From assembly GCA_039185015.1 (NCBI GenBank), contig JBCDAU010000005.1:62001-126000 (forward strand): a stretch of DNA of 64,000 nucleotides, given 5' to 3'. The notes below the pieces were generated by a model, which saw only the letters and a program-made list of their open reading frames with translations, did no database searches and was not told where the DNA came from. This DNA comes from JBCBSZ01 sp039185015 (GTDB taxonomy: Bacteria; Actinomycetota; Acidimicrobiia; Acidimicrobiales; Poriferisodalaceae). Positions 1 through 8,728 of the stretch are shown one piece after another (the stretch's first letter is position 1; each line of letters opens with the position of its first letter). The position numbers and the translations under genes were made by a program.

Positions 1-1
1 C

Positions 2-154
2 TTCGAGCCGCTCTACACCGGCATCAGCCGCTTCGTCTGCTCGAGCCGGGGTCACCGCTCGGTCATGAGCCTCAACGAGATCCCGCACCTCCGCGGGCTC
101 ACCACCGCCCGCGAGACCTTCGCGAACGGGGCGACCGGATCGACGCCCGCCTAG
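2..154 (+). CDS. C-terminal fragment of an unidentified protein
   Basis: Only the last 50 codons are present; the reading frame is open from the window edge to a TAG at 152-154. The fragment contains Cys at about residue 13 and a polar, Thr/Ala-rich tail. Nothing in it lets me name a family. It converges on the acyl-CoA dehydrogenase gene, with 77 nt between the two stop codons. Codon use is like that of the neighbours, so it is probably the true end of a gene, but I cannot assign a function. Confidence 0.5.
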   Translation, partial: FEPLYTGISRFVCSSRGHRSVMSLNEIPHLRGLTTARETFANGATGSTPA

Positions 155-231
155 CTCGCGGTGCGGTCACCGATCCTGGCGACCCACGCCGAGTCGCGCA
201 CCACCGAGGCCCGCCGTCCGGCGCCGGCCCG

Positions 232-1431
232 CTAGTTGCGAGGCACCTCGCTCCAGGGCTTGTCCTTGTCGACCCGGATGTCGCCGGGCAGGCCGAGGAC
301 ACGCTCGCCGAGGATGTTGCGCATCACCTCGGACGTGCCGCCCTCGATCGAGTTGGCTCGGGCCCGCAGGAAGGCCTGCTGCAGCGTGGCCGACGACATC
401 GCGTGCGCCGAGCGCTCGATGTCGTAGTCGCCGTACAGGAGGCCCTCGGCGCCGAGGAGCTCCATGGCGAACTCGAGGATGTCCTTGTTCGACTCGGCGA
501 ACGACAGCTTGCCGGTCGATCCCTCCGGGCCCGGGGTGCCGCGCTTGCGGTTCTGCGATGCCCGGATGTTGGTGAGCCGATTGCACTCGGCCTGGATCCA
601 GAGCTGCATGAGCCGATCGCGGGTGGCGGCGTCCTTGCGATGCTCGGGGAGCTCGTTCCAGACCTTCACGGCCTCGCCGATGGCGCCGGAGCCGCGTGGC
701 GCGACCGCGCCGCCGATCGAGACGCGCTCGTTCATGAGCGTCGTCAGCGAGACCCGCCAGCCGTCGCCGACCTCGCCGAGGCGCTCGGCGTCGGGGACTC
801 GGGCGTCGGTGAAGTACACCTCGTTGAACTCGGCGTCGCCGGTCATCTGACGCAGCGGCCGCACCTCGACACCGGGCTGGTGCATGTCGACCACGAAGTA
901 GGTGAGACCGGCGTGCTTGGCGGCCTCGGGGTCGGTCCGAGCGACGAGCATGCCCCAGCGGGACACGTGGGCGAGCGTGGTCCAGACCTTTTGGCCGTTG
1001 ACGACCCACTCGTCGCCGTCACGGACCGCCTTGGAGGACAGGCCGGCGACGTCGGAGCCGGCGCCGGGCTCGCTGAAGAGCTGGCACCAGATCTCCTCGC
1101 CGGTGAACAGCGGACGGAGGTAGCGCGCCCTCTGCTCGTGGGAGCCGTGCGTGTACACCGTCGGCGCGCCCATCCCGTACCCGATCGGGTTGCGGAAGTA
1201 CGGGCTCGGCGCTCCGGCCTCGTTCAGGCGGGCGTTGATCGTCGACTGGAGCTTGGGTGACAGCCCGAGGCCGCCGTAGCCCTCGTCGAAGTGCACCCAG
1301 GCGAGGCCGGCGTCGAACTGCGCTCCCAGGAACGCGACGCTGTCGGTCGTCGCCGGATCGTGCTCGGCGAGCAGTTGCTCGCACGCCTGCAGCACCTGCT
1401 CGGCGTCGGAGACCACCTCGGTCGTGCTCAT
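232..1431 (-). CDS. Acyl-CoA dehydrogenase (FadE family)
   Basis: FAD-dependent enzyme (399 aa, normal length) for the first, alpha-beta dehydrogenation step of fatty acyl-CoA breakdown; cytoplasmic, passing electrons to ETF. The family signature QLFSEPGAGSD lies at residues 117-127. A Glu in the C-terminal IEGGTSEV stretch (E363) occupies the position of the catalytic base of medium-chain enzymes. The flavin-contacting WTT segment is near residue 155. The ATG is preceded on the minus strand by an AGGAGGGG ribosome site and, further up, a TACCTT -10 box. The substrate cannot be told from sequence; the acyl-CoA ligases and crotonases elsewhere in the window suggest general lipid or xenobiotic acid catabolism. 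Confidence 0.93.
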   Translation of the reverse strand: MSTTEVVSDAEQVLQACEQLLAEHDPATTDSVAFLGAQFDAGLAWVHFDEGYGGLGLSPKLQSTINARLNEAGAPSPYFRNPIGYGMGAPTVYTHGSHEQRARYLRPLFTGEEIWCQLFSEPGAGSDVAGLSSKAVRDGDEWVVNGQKVWTTLAHVSRWGMLVARTDPEAAKHAGLTYFVVDMHQPGVEVRPLRQMTGDAEFNEVYFTDARVPDAERLGEVGDGWRVSLTTLMNERVSIGGAVAPRGSGAIGEAVKVWNELPEHRKDAATRDRLMQLWIQAECNRLTNIRASQNRKRGTPGPEGSTGKLSFAESNKDILEFAMELLGAEGLLYGDYDIERSAHAMSSATLQQAFLRARANSIEGGTSEVMRNILGERVLGLPGDIRVDKDKPWSEVPRN

Positions 1432-1467
1432 CGGTTCCCCTCCTGGACGTCACCTCGACCGCCGGTC

Positions 1468-1473
1468 AAGGTA
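1468..1473 (-). promoter_or_regulatory. Putative -10 box of the acyl-CoA dehydrogenase gene
   Basis: The minus strand reads TACCTT, 36 nt upstream of the ATG at 1431, leaving a short leader that contains the AGGAGGGG ribosome site. This fits the actinobacterial TANNNT -10 consensus. No clear -35 is visible. Confidence 0.4.
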
Positions 1474-1521
1474 CCGGCGTCGACGCCGGTGGACCGAATC
1501 CCGGACGGGCCGGTCCACTGC

Positions 1522-2310
1522 TCAGTTCAGCTTGGCCAGCAGCATCCGGGCCTCGATGCGGAGCCGGTCGGCGTCCGCCGGATCGTCCGTGGCGTCGGCG
1601 AGGGTCGTGAGCTCGGCGGCGGCGTCGACGAAGCGGCCCTGGGTCGCGAGCACCGAGGCCAACGCGCGACGCTCGCTCGGGTCGACCCTCGGCAGCATCG
1701 TGCGGAGCCGCAGCACCCACACGAGCTCGGCGAGGTCCTGGCTCCGGGCGTAGGCCAGCCGCAGGTTGGTCAGCATGCGGGTGATGACGTCGAGCGGGGC
1801 CACCGGCGCCAGGTAGGCGGGATGGAAGCCCTGGTCGTCGCCCAGTACCCGCGCGTGCAGACCCTGGGCCGCGACCTCGTCGAGGCGGCGAGCACCATCG
1901 AACGGGTCGAGCAGCAGCCCGTTCACCCCCGTGTGGCGCACGAGGAAGTGCCCCGGCATCGACACCCCGGCCAGGGGTACCCCGACCCGACGCCCCACCT
2001 CGATCAGCACGACGGCGAGGCTGATCGGGATGCCGAGCCGACGATCGAGGACGAGGTGCAGGAACGAGTTCACCGGATCGCCGTAGGTCTCCATGTCACC
2101 GCGGAAGCCCGACGTGCGGTACCAGTCGAGGAGCCCGTCCAGGGACGGCTCGGACACCTCGCTCGCGAGCGAGTCGAGCCGGACGAGCAGCCCGTCCACA
2201 TCGACCTCGGGATCCCCGTGCGCGGCGATCAGCGCGGCGCCGAGATCGAGCCGATGGGGCTCGTCGGCGACCATGGCCGCGAAGCGATCGGTCGGGGACA
2301 GCGGAGACAC
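1522..2310 (-). CDS. SirB1/transglutaminase-like family protein with C-terminal helical repeats
   Basis: A 262-aa cytoplasmic protein. Residues about 80-130 match the transglutaminase-like SirB1 core: a DPVNSFLHLVLDRRLGIP segment is followed by a PGHFLVRH stretch, the family hallmark. The C-terminal third is Ala/Leu/Arg-rich and probably forms TPR-like helices, as in other SirB1 proteins. The biochemical role of this family is unknown and no enzymatic activity is claimed. The start is GTG; a TAGCCT box lies 10 nt upstream, suggesting a near-leaderless transcript. The gene is divergent from the acyl-CoA ligase at 2403. Confidence 0.8.
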   Translation of the reverse strand: MSPLSPTDRFAAMVADEPHRLDLGAALIAAHGDPEVDVDGLLVRLDSLASEVSEPSLDGLLDWYRTSGFRGDMETYGDPVNSFLHLVLDRRLGIPISLAVVLIEVGRRVGVPLAGVSMPGHFLVRHTGVNGLLLDPFDGARRLDEVAAQGLHARVLGDDQGFHPAYLAPVAPLDVITRMLTNLRLAYARSQDLAELVWVLRLRTMLPRVDPSERRALASVLATQGRFVDAAAELTTLADATDDPADADRLRIEARMLLAKLN

Positions 2311-2320
2311 GACAACCGGC

Positions 2321-2326
2321 AGGCTA
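2321..2326 (-). promoter_or_regulatory. -10 box (TAGCCT) for the SirB1-like gene
   Basis: TAGCCT on the minus strand ends 10 nt before the GTG start at 2310, consistent with a leaderless or very short leader mRNA. Confidence 0.45.
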
Positions 2327-2402
2327 CGAGAGCCGGGCTGGGGAGGGGGATGTGCCGGCGGCTACCTTGCGAGCCGCGCATCGCCGAGGAGGGGACGTCC
2401 TG

Positions 2403-3962
2403 ATGCATCTCTACGAGGTCGCCGGTGTGGAAGCCGACCAGCCGGCCTACGTGATGGCCGGCACCGGTCGAGTGGTCACCTACGGCGAGCTCGACGCCGA
2501 GTCGAACCGGCTCGCCCAGTTGTTCTTCGACGCCGGTCTCCGGCCGGGCGACGCGATCGCCTTTGTTCTGGAGAACCACGAGCGCTACTTCCACATCACC
2601 TGGGCCGCGCAACGGTCCGGCCTGCAGTACACCGCCATCTCGTCGCGGCTGGGCGCCGACGAGATCTCGTACATCGTGAACGACTGCGGCGCCCGGATCC
2701 TGATCGGCTCGTCGTACCTCCGAGAAGCCCTGGTCGAGACGGTCGCGACGACGCCCGAGGTCGAGCTGCGGCTGATGATGGACGGCATCGCCGAGGGCTT
2801 CGAGTCCTACGAGGACACCGTCGCGCGCTACCCCACCGAGCCGATCGCCGAGCAGCTCGAGGGCGGCGACATGCTCTACTCCTCCGGCACGACGGGGCGC
2901 CCGAAGGGCGTGAAGGTCCCGCTGACGCTCGAGCCGTTCGGCACGCCGCCGGCCCTGCTCGGTGTGGGGCAGCTCCTGTTCGGGTTCCAGCCCGGCATCC
3001 GGTACCTCTCCCCGGCGCCGCTCTACCACGCCGCACCGCTGCGCTTCTGCATGAACGTCATCCGCATCGGCGGCACCGTGATCGTCATGGAGCGGTTCGA
3101 CCCGGAGGATGCCCTGCGCCTCATCGAGGAGCAGCGGGCGACCCACTCGCAGTGGGTGCCGACGATGTTCATCCGCATGCTCAAGCTGCCCGCGGAGGTG
3201 CGGGAGCGCTACGACGTCTCCTCCATGGAGGTGGCCGTCCATGCCGCCGCACCGATCCCGGTCGACGTGAAGCGCCAGATGATCGACTGGTGGGGCCCCG
3301 TGCTGCACGAGTACTACGCCGGCACCGAGGGAAACGGGTTCGTGTACTGCAACAGCGAGCAGTGGCTCGCCAACCCGGGAACGGTCGGCCAGGCCCTCGC
3401 CAGCGAGATCCACATCTGCGACGAGGAGGGCAACGAGCTGCCGGCCGGAGAGTCCGGCACCATCTACTTCGGCGGCGGCGGGACCTTCGAGTACCACAAC
3501 GATGACGAGAAGACCCGTGGCTCACGCCACCCGGACGAGGAGGGCTGGTCGACCCTCGGCGACATCGGGTACGTGAACGAGGACGGCTTCCTGTTCCTCA
3601 CCGACCGCAAGGCCTTCATGATCATCTCGGGCGGGGTGAACATCTACCCGCAGGAGGTCGAGAACCTCCTGGTCGTGCATCCCGACGTGATCGACGTCGC
3701 GGTCTTCGGCGTCCCGAACGACGACTTCGGCGAGGAGGTCAAGGCCGTGGTCCAACCCGCTGACACCTCGATCCTCGGCGACGCGGAGGCGGAGGGCCGG
3801 TTGGCGCGCACGCTCATCGAGCACTGCAAGGTGCACCTGTCGTCGGTGAAGTGCCCCCGGACGGTGGACTTCCGCGAGGAGCTGCCCCGCCATCCCACCG
3901 GCAAGCTGTACAAGCGACTCCTGAAGGACGAGTACTGGGCCGCTGCCGGCCGATCGATCTGA
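2403..3962 (+). CDS. AMP-forming acyl-CoA ligase (ANL superfamily)
   Basis: Activates a carboxylic acid to its CoA thioester through an acyl-adenylate (519 aa, cytoplasmic). The P-loop-like motif SSGTTGRPKG is at 160-169; YYAGTEG (A5) is near 313, followed by the GDIGY and DRKAFMIISGGVNIYP hinge region. A conserved catalytic Lys sits near the C-terminus in the HPTGKLYKR segment. The start is the ATG at 2403, with GAGGAGGGG at 2386-2394 and 8-nt spacing; an upstream in-frame start at 2352 lacks such a site. A TACCTT -10 lies near 2362. It is followed after 10 nt by a BtuF-like gene. Substrate unknown. Confidence 0.92.
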   Translation: MHLYEVAGVEADQPAYVMAGTGRVVTYGELDAESNRLAQLFFDAGLRPGDAIAFVLENHERYFHITWAAQRSGLQYTAISSRLGADEISYIVNDCGARILIGSSYLREALVETVATTPEVELRLMMDGIAEGFESYEDTVARYPTEPIAEQLEGGDMLYSSGTTGRPKGVKVPLTLEPFGTPPALLGVGQLLFGFQPGIRYLSPAPLYHAAPLRFCMNVIRIGGTVIVMERFDPEDALRLIEEQRATHSQWVPTMFIRMLKLPAEVRERYDVSSMEVAVHAAAPIPVDVKRQMIDWWGPVLHEYYAGTEGNGFVYCNSEQWLANPGTVGQALASEIHICDEEGNELPAGESGTIYFGGGGTFEYHNDDEKTRGSRHPDEEGWSTLGDIGYVNEDGFLFLTDRKAFMIISGGVNIYPQEVENLLVVHPDVIDVAVFGVPNDDFGEEVKAVVQPADTSILGDAEAEGRLARTLIEHCKVHLSSVKCPRTVDFREELPRHPTGKLYKRLLKDEYWAAAGRSI

Positions 3963-3972
3963 GCGACCGGTC

Positions 3973-4881
3973 GTGCGGATCGCCTCACTCGTCCCGGCCG
4001 CGACGGATCTCGTCGCCACGCTGGGCCTCGCCGACTCGCTCGTCGGCGTCTCGCACGAGTGTGACCACCCGGCCGTCAGCGGCTTGCCGGTCCTCACCCG
4101 CTCCTTGGTGCCCGCAGCCGGTGCGGTCGGGGCGACCGATCCCGGCGAGGTCGACCGCGCCGTCTCCTCAGCGCTGGCGGCGGGCGACGCCCTCTACGTG
4201 ACGGATCGGGAGCTGTTGGCCGAGCTGCGGCCGGACCTCGTCGTGACGCAGGGCGTCTGCGACGTCTGCGCGGTGACGTCGTCGTCGGTCGTCGGGCTGC
4301 TGCCGCCGGGCGCACACATCGTCGAGCTCACCGCGACCACGGTGAGCGGTCTGGGCGACGACGTGCGGAGGGTCGCTGCTGCCGCCCGCGTCGATGCCTC
4401 GGCGCACGACGTGATCGCCGAGGTCTCGGCCACGCTCGACGCGGTGCGCGCGGCGGTCGCCGGTCGACCACGGCCACGCGTGCTCACCTTGGAGTGGGGC
4501 GATCCGCCCTTCATCGGCGGTCATTGGGTTCCGGAGCTCGTCGGGTTCGCCGGCGGCGACGACGTGCTCGGCACCGTCGACGCGCCATCCCGACGCGCGA
4601 GCTGGGACGAGATCGTCACGAGCTCCCCGGATGCGATCGCGTTCATCCCGTGCGGCTACGGCCTCGACGACGCCTCGGCCCACCTCTCCGAGCTGGTCGA
4701 CGGGCCGCTCGGCCAGCTCGGGGCCGTCGCGGCCGGCGAGTGCTGGGCGTTCGATGCCAACGCGCTGTTCTCCCGCTGCACCCCAGACGCCGTGGCCGGT
4801 GCGGTGCGGGCGCTCGCGCAGGCGCTGCACCCCCACCTTCCCGAGCCGGACGCGGTGGTGGCTCGCCGGCTCGCCCGGTGA
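3973..4881 (+). CDS. BtuF-like substrate-binding-fold protein without signal peptide
   Basis: A 302-aa protein of the helical-backbone periplasmic binding family (cobalamin/iron-chelate type). It begins RIASLVPAATDLVATLGL, the conserved start of the BtuF-like fold, and has the CDVC element near residue 95 typical of the cytoplasmic-looking cobalamin-binding subgroup. There is no signal peptide or lipobox, and no permease or ATPase gene lies beside it, so a transport role is doubtful; a cofactor-binding or sensing role is possible. It starts at GTG 3973, 10 nt after the ligase stop, and overlaps the next gene by GTGA, indicating one operon. Confidence 0.8.
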   Translation: MRIASLVPAATDLVATLGLADSLVGVSHECDHPAVSGLPVLTRSLVPAAGAVGATDPGEVDRAVSSALAAGDALYVTDRELLAELRPDLVVTQGVCDVCAVTSSSVVGLLPPGAHIVELTATTVSGLGDDVRRVAAAARVDASAHDVIAEVSATLDAVRAAVAGRPRPRVLTLEWGDPPFIGGHWVPELVGFAGGDDVLGTVDAPSRRASWDEIVTSSPDAIAFIPCGYGLDDASAHLSELVDGPLGQLGAVAAGECWAFDANALFSRCTPDAVAGAVRALAQALHPHLPEPDAVVARRLAR

Positions 4882-5633
4882 CCCATCCCTACTTCGACCA
4901 CCCCGGTCCGATCGCCGTGGCCCACCGAGGTGGAGCCGGCGTCGAGCCCGAGAACACCATGCGGGCCTTCCGGCGCGCCGTGGATGCCGGCTACCGCTGG
5001 CTCGAGACCGACGTGCACGCGACCTCGGACGGCGTGGTCGTCGCGTTCCACGACCCGACGCTCGACCGCGTCACCGATCGAGGAGGCCGGATCCGGGACC
5101 TCGCCTGGGCCGACGTGTCGGGCGCTCGCGTCGCCGGGACCGAGCCGATCCCCCGGCTCACCGATCTGCTCGAAGCGTTCCCGGACGCCCGCTTCAGCAT
5201 CGACCCGAAGCACGACTCCGCCGTCGATGCGCTGGTGCGGGACCTCCGCACCACGGACGCCCTCGATCGGGTCTGCCTCGGGGCCTTCAGCGACCTCCGT
5301 CTCCGACGTCTACGTCGCGAGCTCGGAGACCGGGCGTGCATCGGCCTCGGGCCCGTGGCCGCCGGGGCGCTCGGCATCCGGGCACGGGGCATCCCGGTGC
5401 CGCTGCCCTCGGCCGACTGCGTGCAACCGCCGCTCAGGGTGGGCTCACGGCGGGTCGTCGACCGCCGCTACGTCCAGACCGCCCATCGTGAAGGGCTCTC
5501 GGTGAGCGTGTGGACCGTCGACGAGATCGACGACATGGAGTTCGCGCTCGACGCCGGGGTCGACGCCATCATCACGGACCACCCCGAGCGGTTGCGAGCG
5601 GTCCTCGAACGACGCGGGCAGTGGTTCGACTGA
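4878..5633 (+). CDS. Glycerophosphodiester phosphodiesterase
   Basis: Hydrolyses glycerophosphodiesters to sn-glycerol 3-phosphate and an alcohol (251 aa, TIM-barrel GDPD fold). Catalytic His16 and Arg17 lie in AHRGGAG, E24-N25 in PEN, metal ligands E43 and D45 in LETDVH, and the second catalytic His58 in FHDPTLDR, all at standard spacing. The C-terminal SVWTVDE and ITDHPE segments are family-typical. There is no signal peptide, so it acts in the cytoplasm. The GTG start overlaps the upstream stop by 4 nt (GTGA). Confidence 0.92.
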   Translation: MTHPYFDHPGPIAVAHRGGAGVEPENTMRAFRRAVDAGYRWLETDVHATSDGVVVAFHDPTLDRVTDRGGRIRDLAWADVSGARVAGTEPIPRLTDLLEAFPDARFSIDPKHDSAVDALVRDLRTTDALDRVCLGAFSDLRLRRLRRELGDRACIGLGPVAAGALGIRARGIPVPLPSADCVQPPLRVGSRRVVDRRYVQTAHREGLSVSVWTVDEIDDMEFALDAGVDAIITDHPERLRAVLERRGQWFD

Positions 5634-5696
5634 GCACATCGCCCGGCTGGGGCCCTGTCCCACGAGTGGCCCGGACCCGGCTCGACACCGCTCGAC

Positions 5697-7070
5697 CTAG
5701 GGCACCTCGAGGGGCCGCAACACGTTCGGGTTGCAGATCCCGGCCGGGTCCAGTGCGCCGCGCAACGACGAGAAGATCGCCAGCTCGTCCGCGCTGCGGG
5801 CCAGCGGCAGCCAGCGCGACTTCGCCGTGCCGATGCCGTGCTCGGCGCTGATGCTGCCCTCCCGTCTCGCCACGTCGCCCAACACGGCGTCCTCGACGTC
5901 CTCGGTGCGCTCGCCGCTGCCGATCACGTTCACGTGGACGTTCCCGTCACCCAGATGACCGAACAGGTACGTCTGCGCATCCGGAGCGACGGAGCCGACG
6001 AGGTCCGCGACCTCGTCGGCGAAGGACGCGAGGGCTGACGCCGGCAGCGTCACGTCGAGCTTCACCGGCGTGCCGGCGGCGGAGATGGCCTCGGTCGCCG
6101 ACTCGCGGAAGCGCCAGAGGTTCAGCTGCCCCGCCGGTCCCGTCGCGACGAGGGCGTCGTCGACGAACGAGGCGCTGCGCTCCAGCGCGTCCGCCAGCGG
6201 ATCGGTCGGATCGTCGTCGCCCGCGACCTCGACGAGCACGACCACCGGTGCCTCGACCGGCGGTTCGGCGCCGAGGTGCTCCGCCACCAGCGACAGCGTC
6301 GGCGCCCACACGGCCTCGATGGCGTTGATCCCGGCGACGCCGCGCGCACGAGCCGCGAGGCTCACCGCCGCGGCACTCGACGGGCAGGCCACCATGGCCA
6401 ACGTCCGCTCCGCGGGGCGGTCGACGAGGCGGATCCGGACGCGGGTGATGACCCCCAGGGTGCCCTCGCTCCCGCAGAAGAGGCCGCTCAGGTCGTACCC
6501 GGTGTTGTCCTTCTCGAGTCCGGCGAGGTCCGACACGACGCGCCCGTCACCGGTCACGGCCTCGACCCCGACGACCTGCGCTCGCATCGAACCGTGGCGG
6601 ACCACGTGGATGCCACCGGCGTTGGTGGCGACCATCCCGCCGATCGTCGCCGAGTCACGGGCGGCCAGATCCACGCCGACCACCAGGCCCGTCGAGCGGA
6701 TCGCCTCCTGGACCGCGCCCAGGGTGGCGCCTGCTCCGACGGTCACCTGCCGGGCGAGCCGATCGACCTCGTCGATGCCGTCGAGCCGACGGAGGCTCAT
6801 GACCACCTCGCCGGCGAGGGGAACCGAACCGCCGACCAGGCCGGTGTTCCCTCCCTGGGGAACCAGCGCGAGCCCTCGCCTCGAGGCCACCTCGACCAGG
6901 CGGCGCACCTCGTCGGTGCCGGCGGGCCGCACGACGCACGGCGTCGAGCCGCGGAATCGCCCGGTCCAGTCGGTCTCGTAGGAGGCCCGCAGATCGGCAT
7001 CGACGAGGACGTGTCGCTCGCCCACGACCGCACGCAGCTCGTCGAGCACCTGGGAGTCGATCACCACCAT
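5697..7070 (-). CDS. FAD-linked oxidase (GlcD / D-2-hydroxyacid dehydrogenase family)
   Basis: A 457-aa flavoenzyme of the vanillyl-alcohol-oxidase superfamily that oxidises a 2-hydroxyacid such as D-lactate, glycolate or D-2-hydroxyglutarate. The FAD PP-loop VPQGGNTGLVGGS is at about 70-82. A second FAD segment (GGMVATNAGG) lies near 165. The C-terminal domain has HLGDGNVHVN and the EHGIGTAKS motif, with His residues that bind the substrate and metal. The start is ATG at 7070, because the longer frame to 7151 would run through the divergent promoter and start of the gene at 7108. No FeS partner subunit is next to it, which favours a stand-alone D-2-HG/D-lactate type. Confidence 0.9.
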   Translation of the reverse strand: MVVIDSQVLDELRAVVGERHVLVDADLRASYETDWTGRFRGSTPCVVRPAGTDEVRRLVEVASRRGLALVPQGGNTGLVGGSVPLAGEVVMSLRRLDGIDEVDRLARQVTVGAGATLGAVQEAIRSTGLVVGVDLAARDSATIGGMVATNAGGIHVVRHGSMRAQVVGVEAVTGDGRVVSDLAGLEKDNTGYDLSGLFCGSEGTLGVITRVRIRLVDRPAERTLAMVACPSSAAAVSLAARARGVAGINAIEAVWAPTLSLVAEHLGAEPPVEAPVVVLVEVAGDDDPTDPLADALERSASFVDDALVATGPAGQLNLWRFRESATEAISAAGTPVKLDVTLPASALASFADEVADLVGSVAPDAQTYLFGHLGDGNVHVNVIGSGERTEDVEDAVLGDVARREGSISAEHGIGTAKSRWLPLARSADELAIFSSLRGALDPAGICNPNVLRPLEVP

Positions 7071-7093
7071 CAGGATGTCGGACGGCGGCGGCC

Positions 7094-7099
7094 TAGCGT
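7094..7099 (+). promoter_or_regulatory. Leaderless-type -10 box TAGCGT
   Basis: TAGCGT followed by 8 nt and then the GTG at 7108. The spacing places transcription start at or next to the start codon. Confidence 0.55.
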
Positions 7100-7107
7100 G
7101 AGCGCTC

Positions 7108-8688
7108 GTGCTGCTCACCCCCTCGGTCACCGTACGCGCCCCCTCCGGCATGGTCTGCTCAGTCGATCACCTGGCCTCCGCAGCCGGTGTCGAGATGCTG
7201 CGAGACGGAGGCAGCGCCACCGACGCGGCGATCGCCTCCTCGGCCGTGTTGGCCGTGACCTCTCAGCACATGTGCGGCCTCGGCGGCGACCTCTTCGCCC
7301 TCGTGCACGACGGCGGCGAGGCACCCCTCGCCCTGAACGCATCCGGGCGTGCCGGGTCCGGCGCGGACGCCCAGCGGATGCGGTCCGACGGCCACCGCGT
7401 GATGCCGCTGCGCGGTGACGTCCGATCGGCGCCGGTGCCCGGGGTGGTCGACGGCTGGGCGACGCTGCACGAGGCGGCCGGCGAGCTCCCGCTGGCGACC
7501 GTGCTCGCACCGGCGATCCGCTACGCGGCCGATGGCTTCCCGGCCTCGGCGACCCTCGCGGGTTCCTGGGATCGCATCCGCGACGTGCCGGGCAACGACG
7601 ACTACGCGGCCGTCGCGCCGATCCGACCCGGCACGATCATCCGACGCCCGGGCGCCGCCGCGGTGCTGCAGCAACTGGTCGATGGCGGTCGCGATGCGGT
7701 CTTCGGCGGCGACTACGGGCGGGACCTCCTCGACGTGGGTGAGGGCGAGTACTCGGCGGCCGATCTGCAGCGATCGCAGGCCGAGTGGGTCACGCCGCTG
7801 TCCGTCGACGCGTTCGGCTCGACCATCTGGACGGTGCCACCGAACTCGCAGGGCTACCTGGCGTTGGCCGGCACCGCGGTGGCCTCCCGCCTCCCACTCC
7901 CGGACGACCCCGACGACCCGGCGTGGGCGCACCTCATGGCCGAGGCCGCGAAGCAGGTGGGCCAGGACCGCTCGGCGGTCCTGCACGATCGAGCGGACGG
8001 CGCGGCGCTCCTCTCCGACGTACGCCTCGACGCTGCGGTGGACGCCATCGACCCCGCCCGGGCCGCCGCGCTCGCGGTCCCGGCGGCGGGCGGTGGCACG
8101 ATCTACCTGTGCGCGGTGGATGCCCAGCGGCGAGGCGTCTCCCTCATCCAGTCGAACGCCTCGGGCTGGGGCGCGCACATCGTCCTGCCCCGCACCCGGA
8201 TCTTCCTGCACGACCGCGGGATCGGCTTCTCGCTCCGACCCGGCCATCCGGCCGAGTACGGCCCGGGGCGTCGGCCCCCGCACACGCTGGCGCCGGCGAT
8301 CGTGACCGGCGGCGATCGCAAGCTCCGGGCGGTGGTCGGCACCATGGGCGGCGACGCGCAGCCCCAGATCGTCCAGCAGCTCCTCGTCCGACTGCTGCAC
8401 CACGGCGAGTCGCCGGCCACGGCCATCGGCGCCGGCCGCTGGATGCTCTCGCCGAGCGACGCGAACGGCTTCGACACCTGGGCCGACCCATCCGGCCTCC
8501 AGCTCGCCCTCGAGGGGCACGCGTCCGCGACGTGGGCGGCTGGCCTCGCCGAGCGGGGCCACCCCGTCGATCTGCGTCCGCCGTGGCCCGGCGGCTTCGG
8601 GCACGCGCATGCCATCGTCGTCGAGGACGGCCACCTCGCCGGTGCGGCCGACCCTCGTTCGCTGTCCGGAGCAGCGCAGGGCCACTAG
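7108..8688 (+). CDS. Gamma-glutamyltransferase-family hydrolase (Ntn fold)
   Basis: A 526-aa homologue of gamma-glutamyltranspeptidase. The N-terminal half has the GGSATDAAIA and GLGGDLFAL elements. T331 in AAGGGTIYLC corresponds to the Thr that becomes the N-terminal nucleophile after autocleavage. The C-terminal GTMGGDAQPQ matches the conserved GSPGG oxyanion region. It lacks the usual GTTH form (GTIY here) and has no signal peptide, so it is a cytoplasmic branch of the family, possibly acting on gamma-glutamyl or other amides. The next gene is an amidohydrolase, separated by 40 nt with its own -10 box. Confidence 0.85.
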   Translation: MLLTPSVTVRAPSGMVCSVDHLASAAGVEMLRDGGSATDAAIASSAVLAVTSQHMCGLGGDLFALVHDGGEAPLALNASGRAGSGADAQRMRSDGHRVMPLRGDVRSAPVPGVVDGWATLHEAAGELPLATVLAPAIRYAADGFPASATLAGSWDRIRDVPGNDDYAAVAPIRPGTIIRRPGAAAVLQQLVDGGRDAVFGGDYGRDLLDVGEGEYSAADLQRSQAEWVTPLSVDAFGSTIWTVPPNSQGYLALAGTAVASRLPLPDDPDDPAWAHLMAEAAKQVGQDRSAVLHDRADGAALLSDVRLDAAVDAIDPARAAALAVPAAGGGTIYLCAVDAQRRGVSLIQSNASGWGAHIVLPRTRIFLHDRGIGFSLRPGHPAEYGPGRRPPHTLAPAIVTGGDRKLRAVVGTMGGDAQPQIVQQLLVRLLHHGESPATAIGAGRWMLSPSDANGFDTWADPSGLQLALEGHASATWAAGLAERGHPVDLRPPWPGGFGHAHAIVVEDGHLAGAADPRSLSGAAQGH

Positions 8689-8716
8689 CGCCGCGATCGC
8701 CGACCAGCGGCAGCAC

Positions 8717-8722
8717 TAGGGT
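8717..8722 (+). promoter_or_regulatory. Leaderless-type -10 box TAGGGT
   Basis: TAGGGT, then CTCCCG, then ATG at 8729: a 6-nt spacer that makes the start codon the likely first transcribed triplet. No ribosome site is present. Confidence 0.6.
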
Positions 8723-8728
8723 CTCCCG